From the NCBI RefSeq assembly GCF_027922045.1, contig NZ_BSEX01000001.1, positions 137,811 through 195,933 on the forward strand: a stretch of 58,123 nt of DNA, given 5' to 3'. Source of the stretch: Microbacterium terregens (GTDB lineage Bacteria > Pseudomonadota > Alphaproteobacteria > Sphingomonadales > Sphingomonadaceae). Under the pieces are notes generated by a model, which was not told where the DNA came from, made no database searches, and saw only the letters and a program-made list of their open reading frames with translations. A program made the position numbers and the translations under genes. How positions within the stretch are numbered: the first letter of the stretch is position 1; each line of letters starts with the position of its first letter. Shown here piece by piece: positions 53,413 through 58,123 of the stretch.

Positions 53413-53451
53413 AAAAAGGGGTCGTTGCCCATCGGCAGCGACCCCTTTTTT
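53413..53451. terminator. Bidirectional Rho-independent terminator
   Basis: AAAAAGGGGTCG(T)TGCC pairs with GGC(A)GCGACCCCTTTTTT, a long A-flanked/T-flanked stem between the convergent lipoprotein and secA genes. It works on both strands by symmetry. Confidence 0.9.
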
Positions 53452-53535
53452 GTGCTTCGGCAACGCCGCGCGGGACGTCCTGGCCGCAGTGGCTGCCAAC
53501 CCCAGCGGGCCGGCAGCCGCGGCGTCCCCGCCCCC

Positions 53536-56277
53536 TTACAGCTGGCCGTGGCAGTGCTTGTACTTGAGGCCCGAACCGCACGGGCACGGCGCGTTGCGGC
53601 TGACGCGGCCGACCCACTCCGCCGGATCCTCGCCCAGGGCTTCGGCGCTCGGCTGGGGCATCTGCATCGGCGGCATGCGGGTGGTCAGGTAGCCGCTGCC
53701 CGCATCCTGGTCCCAGGTGTCGTCGTCGCCGGTCAGCGGGTCGAAGTGGCTGGTCAGGAAGTCCGGCAGCTCGGGAAGCGGCGGCGGCGTGAAGTTGAAG
53801 TTGAAGTTTGCGACCGCAAGCGTCCGGGTCACGTCCTCGCGGATGCTGCCCAGCATGCGCTCGAACAGCGCGAACGCCTCCTGCTTATACTCGTTGATCG
53901 GCGTCTTCTGCGCATAGGCGCGCAGGTGGATCACCGCGCGCAACGCGTCGAGCATCGCCAGATGCTCCTTCCAGTGGTGGTCCAGGTTCTGGAGCAGGAT
54001 CGACTTTTCGATCTGCGTCCAGGCGGTCGGCTCCAGTTCGGCTGCCTTCGCCTCGACCACCTGGTCCGCGAGCGTGCGGATACGCTCTTCCAGCGTCTCC
54101 GCCTCCAGCCCGTCCTCTTCCGCGATCCACTGCGCGACCGGCGCTTCGACGCCCAGCACCTCGGCCGCACGCTCGGTCAGGCCCGCGACGTCCCACTGCT
54201 CCGGATAGGAGTTGGGCGGCACGGCCTCGCCGACGATCGCGTTCACCGTCTCGGCACGCATGTCGGCCACCACGTCGCCGACGGTGTCGGCATCCATGAT
54301 GTCGGCGCGCTGCTCGTACACGACCTTGCGCTGGTCGTTCATGACGTTGTCGTATTCGACGACCTGCTTGCGGATGTCGTAGTTGCGCGCCTCGACCTTC
54401 TTCTGCGCGGTCTCGATCGCCTTCGACAGCCACTTGGAGCCGATCGCCTCGCCATCGGCGATGTTGGAGCGCATCATCTTGGCGAACAGCGTGTCCGGCC
54501 CGAAGATGCGCAGCAGGTCGTCGTCCAGGCTCAGGTAGAAGCGCGACAGGCCCGGATCGCCCTGGCGACCCGAACGGCCGCGCAGCTGGTTGTCGATGCG
54601 CCGGCTCTCGTGGCGCTCGGTTCCCAGCACGAACAGGCCGCCGGCGGCGAGCACCGCCTGCTTCTCGGCCGTGATCTCCGCGCGGATCTTCTCGGCCGCC
54701 GCTTCATACTCCGGCGTGCCCTCCTCCAGTTCCGGATGCTCGTCGAGCATGCGGAACTCCAGGTTGCCGCCCAGCTGAATGTCGGTGCCGCGACCCGCCA
54801 TGTTGGTGGCGATGGTCACCGCCCCCAGCCGGCCCGCCTGGGCGACGATGTGCGCTTCCATCTCGTGGTAGCGCGCGTTCAGCACCTTGTGGGGCACCTT
54901 TTCCTGGGTGAGGAATTCGCTCAGCAGCTCCGACTTCTCAATTGAGACGGTGCCGACCAGCACCGGCTGGCCGCGTTCAGCATGCTCGCGGATCTTGCGC
55001 GCGATCGCCAGGAACTTGTCCTGGGTCGTCTTGTAGAACTCGTCCTCCTCGTCGACGCGCTGCACCGGCACGTTGGTGGGGATCGAGACGACGTTCATCT
55101 TGTAGATGTCGAAGAACTCGGCCGCCTCGGTCGCCGCGGTGCCGGTCATGCCCGACAGCTTGGGATACATGCGGAAATAGTTCTGGAAGGTGATCGAGGC
55201 GAGCGTCTGGTTCTCCGGCTCGATCGTCACGCCTTCCTTGGCCTCGGTCGCCTGGTGCAGGCCGTCCGACCAGCGACGGCCGTCCATCATGCGGCCGGTA
55301 AACTCGTCGATGATGACGACCTTGCCGTCCTTCACCAGGTAATCGACGTCGCGACGGAACATCATGTTCGCGCGCAGTGCCTGGTTCAGGTGGTGGACGA
55401 CCTGGGTGTTCTCGAAGTCGTAGAGGTTCGCCCCCTGGAGCAGCCCGGCGGCCTCGAGCAGCCGCTCGGCCTTTTCGGTGCCGTCTTCCGTCAGGATGAC
55501 GCTCTTCTGCTTCTCGTCCTTCTCGTAGTCGGCTTCTTCAAGCTGCTTCACGATCGCGTCGACGGACAGGTACAGGTCGGACTTGTCGTCCGTCGGCCCG
55601 GAAATGATCAGCGGGGTACGTGCCTCGTCGATCAGGATCGAGTCCACCTCGTCGACGATCGCGAAGGCGAACGGCCGCTGCACCATCGACTCGCGATCAT
55701 ACTTCATGTTGTCGCGGAGGTAGTCGAAGCCGAACTCGTTGTTCGTGCCGTAGGTGATGTCCGCGGCATAGGCCTGGCGGCGCTCGCCATCGGACACGTT
55801 GGGGACGATCACGCCCGTGGTGAGCCCCAGGAAGCCGTAGATCCGCCCCATCTGCTCGGCGTCACGCCGCGCAAGGTAATCGTTCACGGTGATGACGTGC
55901 ACGCCCTCACCCGGCAGCGCGTTGAGATAGGTGGCGAGCGTCGCCACCAGCGTCTTGCCCTCGCCCGTGCGCATCTCGGCGATCTCGCCGCGGTGAAGCA
56001 CGATGCCGCCGATCATCTGCACGTCGAAGTGGCGCATGCCCAGCACGCGCTTCGATGCCTCGCGAACGGTCGCGAACGCCTCCGGCAGCAGCGAGTCGAG
56101 CTTTTCGCCATTGGCGAGGCGCTCGCGGAAGCGCGCCGTCTGCTGCGCGAGCGTCTCGTCGTCCATCGCCTGGATCTCGGCTTCGAAGCCGTTGATCTTG
56201 TTGACGATGGAACCCAGCGACTTGACGTAACGATCGTTGGAAGAACCGAAGAGGGACTTGGCAAGGCCGCCGAACAT
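53536..56277 (-). CDS. secA: Preprotein translocase ATPase SecA
   Basis: This 913-residue motor drives Sec export. It has Walker A in [22 protein letters not shown], a DEAD-type Walker [22 protein letters not shown], helicase motifs [10 protein letters not shown] and [14 protein letters not shown], and a C-terminal zinc-binding tail [16 protein letters not shown]. The start at ATG 56277 ([15 protein letters not shown]) is the family-typical N-terminus; the track's longer frame adds 34 residues without support. Confidence 0.98.
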   Translation of the reverse strand: MFGGLAKSLFGSSNDRYVKSLGSIVNKINGFEAEIQAMDDETLAQQTARFRERLANGEKLDSLLPEAFATVREASKRVLGMRHFDVQMIGGIVLHRGEIAEMRTGEGKTLVATLATYLNALPGEGVHVITVNDYLARRDAEQMGRIYGFLGLTTGVIVPNVSDGERRQAYAADITYGTNNEFGFDYLRDNMKYDRESMVQRPFAFAIVDEVDSILIDEARTPLIISGPTDDKSDLYLSVDAIVKQLEEADYEKDEKQKSVILTEDGTEKAERLLEAAGLLQGANLYDFENTQVVHHLNQALRANMMFRRDVDYLVKDGKVVIIDEFTGRMMDGRRWSDGLHQATEAKEGVTIEPENQTLASITFQNYFRMYPKLSGMTGTAATEAAEFFDIYKMNVVSIPTNVPVQRVDEEDEFYKTTQDKFLAIARKIREHAERGQPVLVGTVSIEKSELLSEFLTQEKVPHKVLNARYHEMEAHIVAQAGRLGAVTIATNMAGRGTDIQLGGNLEFRMLDEHPELEEGTPEYEAAAEKIRAEITAEKQAVLAAGGLFVLGTERHESRRIDNQLRGRSGRQGDPGLSRFYLSLDDDLLRIFGPDTLFAKMMRSNIADGEAIGSKWLSKAIETAQKKVEARNYDIRKQVVEYDNVMNDQRKVVYEQRADIMDADTVGDVVADMRAETVNAIVGEAVPPNSYPEQWDVAGLTERAAEVLGVEAPVAQWIAEEDGLEAETLEERIRTLADQVVEAKAAELEPTAWTQIEKSILLQNLDHHWKEHLAMLDALRAVIHLRAYAQKTPINEYKQEAFALFERMLGSIREDVTRTLAVANFNFNFTPPPLPELPDFLTSHFDPLTGDDDTWDQDAGSGYLTTRMPPMQMPQPSAEALGEDPAEWVGRVSRNAPCPCGSGLKYKHCHGQL

Positions 56278-56394
56278 GGCTGTTCCTTCATGATGGGGAG
56301 CGGAGCCGCGCCCGGTGCGCGGCATCCCGAGAGGCGCGCCTGTCAGGCGCGGCGAAACTGGGGTGGAGGACGCCCGCACGCGCGGGCGGCACGC

Positions 56395-56667
56395 TCACTC
56401 GAGCGCGCTGTCGACCCTGGAGCGGACATCGACGGGAGGTACGGCATAGGGCGCCGGCACCGGCGAGAGCCGCGCGCCGTCCAATGCGCTGCTGGCGCGA
56501 ACGACCAGGGGCGCGTGATCGGCAACATCGGTCGCCACTTCCGCCGCGATCCTGCCCGCGACCTGCTCGACCTGCCGCGCCTCTACCGGAGTCGCGCCGA
56601 CCAGGGCCCCGGTGAGGCCGGTCAGCAGCGCGGAAAGGAACAACAGGAGACGCAAGCGACGATCCAT
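56395..56667 (-). CDS. Small exported hypothetical protein
   Basis: This 90-residue protein has a Sec signal peptide or membrane anchor (MDRRLRLLLFLSALLTGLTGALVGATPVEA) and a mature part with Val/Ala-rich segments and no cysteine. Function is unknown. It lies 117 bases upstream of secA on the same strand and is divergent from argJ. A 20-residue longer start is open but lacks a signal-like N-terminus. Confidence 0.6.
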   Translation of the reverse strand: MDRRLRLLLFLSALLTGLTGALVGATPVEARQVEQVAGRIAAEVATDVADHAPLVVRASSALDGARLSPVPAPYAVPPVDVRSRVDSALE

Positions 56668-56848
56668 CGGCGAAGAGCTAGCCCGTGCCGCAATGGCGCC
56701 GGGCAGCGGTGGAGATAATGGGCGCACGGCGATCCGTCCACCCGAAAGCCGGGCAGACGCGGGCCGGCCGCCGGGCGGCGGGCTCTGAGCACCTTTCCAT
56801 CACAAAATCACTCGACGGATCGGGCGCACGGACGCATGGACCGGAGCC

Positions 56849-58078
56849 ATGGCTACCACCCGCTCCCCCCTCGCCCCCGCCGCCTTCCCCGTCCTGCCGC
56901 CGATCGCGGGCGTGACCCCGCGTGTCGCCCGCGCGCGCTACAAGGCATGGGATCGTTGCGACCTCACCTTTGTCACGCTGGAACCCGGCACCGCCGTCGC
57001 CGGGGTGCTGACGCAGAGCCGCTGCCCGTCTCCGGAGGTTGAATGGTGTCGCAAGGCACTGGTGCTGGGCCAGGCACGCGCGCTGGTGGTGAATGCGGGC
57101 AACTCCAACGCCTTCACCGGGCATCGCGGCCGTGAGGCCGTGGAAGCGGTGGCGGCGCGGGCAGCCGGGTACCTCGGCTGCCAGCCATCGGACGTGTTCG
57201 TCGCCTCCACCGGCGTGATCGGCGTGCCGCTGCCGATCGACAAGGCAGAGGCCGGGCTCGACGCCGCCATCGTGGCCGAACCGTGCAGTTGGGAAGCCGC
57301 GGCCGAGACGATCATGACCACCGACACCTTTGCCAAGGCCGCGACCGCCACCGCGATCGTCGGCGGCCGCACGGTGACGCTGGTCGGCATCGTCAAGGGA
57401 TCGGGCATGATCGCGCCGGACATGGCGACCATGCTGGGCTTCGTCTTCACCGACGCGGCGGTCGATCCTGCCTTCCTCCAGTCGGCGCTTTCGGCGGCCA
57501 ACACCAAGAGCTTCTCGTGCATCACCGTCGACGGCGACACCTCGACCAGCGACACGGTGCTGGCGTTCGCGACCGGCCAGGCCGGCAACACGCCGCTGGT
57601 GGATGCCGACAGCGACGGCGCCGATGCGTTCGCCGCCGCCCTCTTCGACGTCTGCCTGAGCCTCGCCCAGCAGGTCGTGCGCGACGGTGAGGGCGCGTCG
57701 AAGTTCATCCAGGTCGATGTGGAGGGCGCCGAGAGCGACCGCAGCGCCCATCGCATCGCGATGAGCATCGCCAACTCGCCGCTGGTGAAGACCGCAATCG
57801 CCGGTGAGGACGCCAATTGGGGCCGCGTCGTCATGGCAGTCGGCAAGGCCGGAGAACCGGCCGAGCGCGACAAGCTCTCGATCCGCTTCGGCACCACGCA
57901 GGTGGCGCGCGACGGGCTTGCCGTCACCGGCTATGACGAAGCGCCGGTGGCCGAGCATCTGAAAGGCCAGACGGTCGAGATCGGCGTCGACCTGGGCCTC
58001 GGCGAGGGCCGGGCGACGGTTTGGACCTGCGATCTCACCCACGGCTATATCTCGATCAACGCCGACTATCGGAGCTGA
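56849..58078 (+). CDS. argJ: Bifunctional glutamate N-acetyltransferase/ornithine acetyltransferase
   Basis: This 409-residue arginine-biosynthesis enzyme transfers the acetyl group from N-acetylornithine to glutamate, recycling it. The precursor self-cleaves at the conserved Ala-Thr bond in KGSGMIAPDMATMLGF (about residue 192-193), producing two chains with the catalytic threonine at the new N-terminus. Surrounding family motifs such as VVNAGNSNAFTG, FVASTGVIGVPLP and ANTKSFSCITVDGDTSTSDT are present. It is complete. Confidence 0.97.
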   Translation: MATTRSPLAPAAFPVLPPIAGVTPRVARARYKAWDRCDLTFVTLEPGTAVAGVLTQSRCPSPEVEWCRKALVLGQARALVVNAGNSNAFTGHRGREAVEAVAARAAGYLGCQPSDVFVASTGVIGVPLPIDKAEAGLDAAIVAEPCSWEAAAETIMTTDTFAKAATATAIVGGRTVTLVGIVKGSGMIAPDMATMLGFVFTDAAVDPAFLQSALSAANTKSFSCITVDGDTSTSDTVLAFATGQAGNTPLVDADSDGADAFAAALFDVCLSLAQQVVRDGEGASKFIQVDVEGAESDRSAHRIAMSIANSPLVKTAIAGEDANWGRVVMAVGKAGEPAERDKLSIRFGTTQVARDGLAVTGYDEAPVAEHLKGQTVEIGVDLGLGEGRATVWTCDLTHGYISINADYRS

Positions 58079-58082
58079 CCCC

Positions 58083-58123
58083 ATGACCGACGCCCGCCAC
58101 ACCGCCGTCTGCACGTTGCTGCG
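58083..58123 (+). CDS. Start of an unidentified gene, truncated by the window end
   Basis: An ATG four bases after the argJ stop opens a frame MTDARHTAVCTLL that continues past the window edge. Spacing suggests co-transcription with argJ. Too little is visible to identify it. Confidence 0.45.
   Translation, partial: MTDARHTAVCTLL

Overview
The window reads as a chromosomal stretch of a Sphingomonas-like alphaproteobacterium. The evidence is the high GC content, the bc1 operon followed by apt, the large TonB-dependent receptors, a lipoprotein of the CC0125/CC1285 type, and two perfect matches to the alphaproteobacterial general-stress (EcfG) promoter. No phage, insertion sequence, CRISPR array or rRNA operon was seen, and almost every gene has an ordinary chromosomal function.

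Layout. 0.1-2.5 kb: ugd and a UDP-glucuronate epimerase (UDP-GlcA/UDP-GalA supply). 2.5-3.1 kb: on the opposite strand, a solitary, shortened homologue of Cas5 of type I-C CRISPR systems with no other cas gene in view, followed by about 0.5 kb of nearly gene-free DNA. 3.6-7.8 kb: a DMT transporter, apt and the cytochrome bc1 genes. 8-13.6 kb: trmL, hemF, a GNAT enzyme, two coupled membrane proteins, lipB and two small envelope proteins. 13.6-15.8 kb: queE, queC, a stress-type DUF4142 protein and tRNA-Met. 15.9-19.9 kb: a 2H phosphoesterase, kup, alanine dehydrogenase and DUF3072. 20-25.7 kb: an alpha/beta hydrolase, a GH27 glycosidase, Lrp plus a transporter, and SDR plus AraC. 25.7-30.5 kb: a ccmCDEFGHI operon. 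30.7-33 kb: leucine dehydrogenase, tRNA-His, a prolyl-hydroxylase-like enzyme and two tiny overlapping genes. 33.2-43.4 kb: a TonB receptor plus beta-helix lipoprotein pair under a triple Pho box, a cytochrome c lipoprotein, a second TonB receptor and a PQQ-type sugar dehydrogenase lipoprotein. 43.5-58.1 kb: tRNA-Val, HU, Lon, an M1 peptidase, an EAL protein, moaA-nadK, tRNA-Asn, a lipoprotein, secA and argJ.

How the genes work together. The bc1 complex (Rieske, cytochrome b, cytochrome c1) needs covalent haem attachment, which the ccm operon supplies, and hemF supports haem synthesis. queC and queE act in the queuosine precursor pathway. The 35.9-37.7 kb operon looks phosphate-starvation controlled, and the DUF4142 and DUF3072 genes look controlled by the general stress response.

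The most unusual item is the orphan Cas5-like gene at 2544-3119. It keeps the N-terminal family motifs and the histidine aligned with the Cas5d active site, but the other two aligned catalytic residues are changed. Either it is a relic or it is a domesticated RNA-binding/processing protein. Start codons were chosen by eye from ribosome-binding sites, overlaps and expected family starts. No database search was possible.
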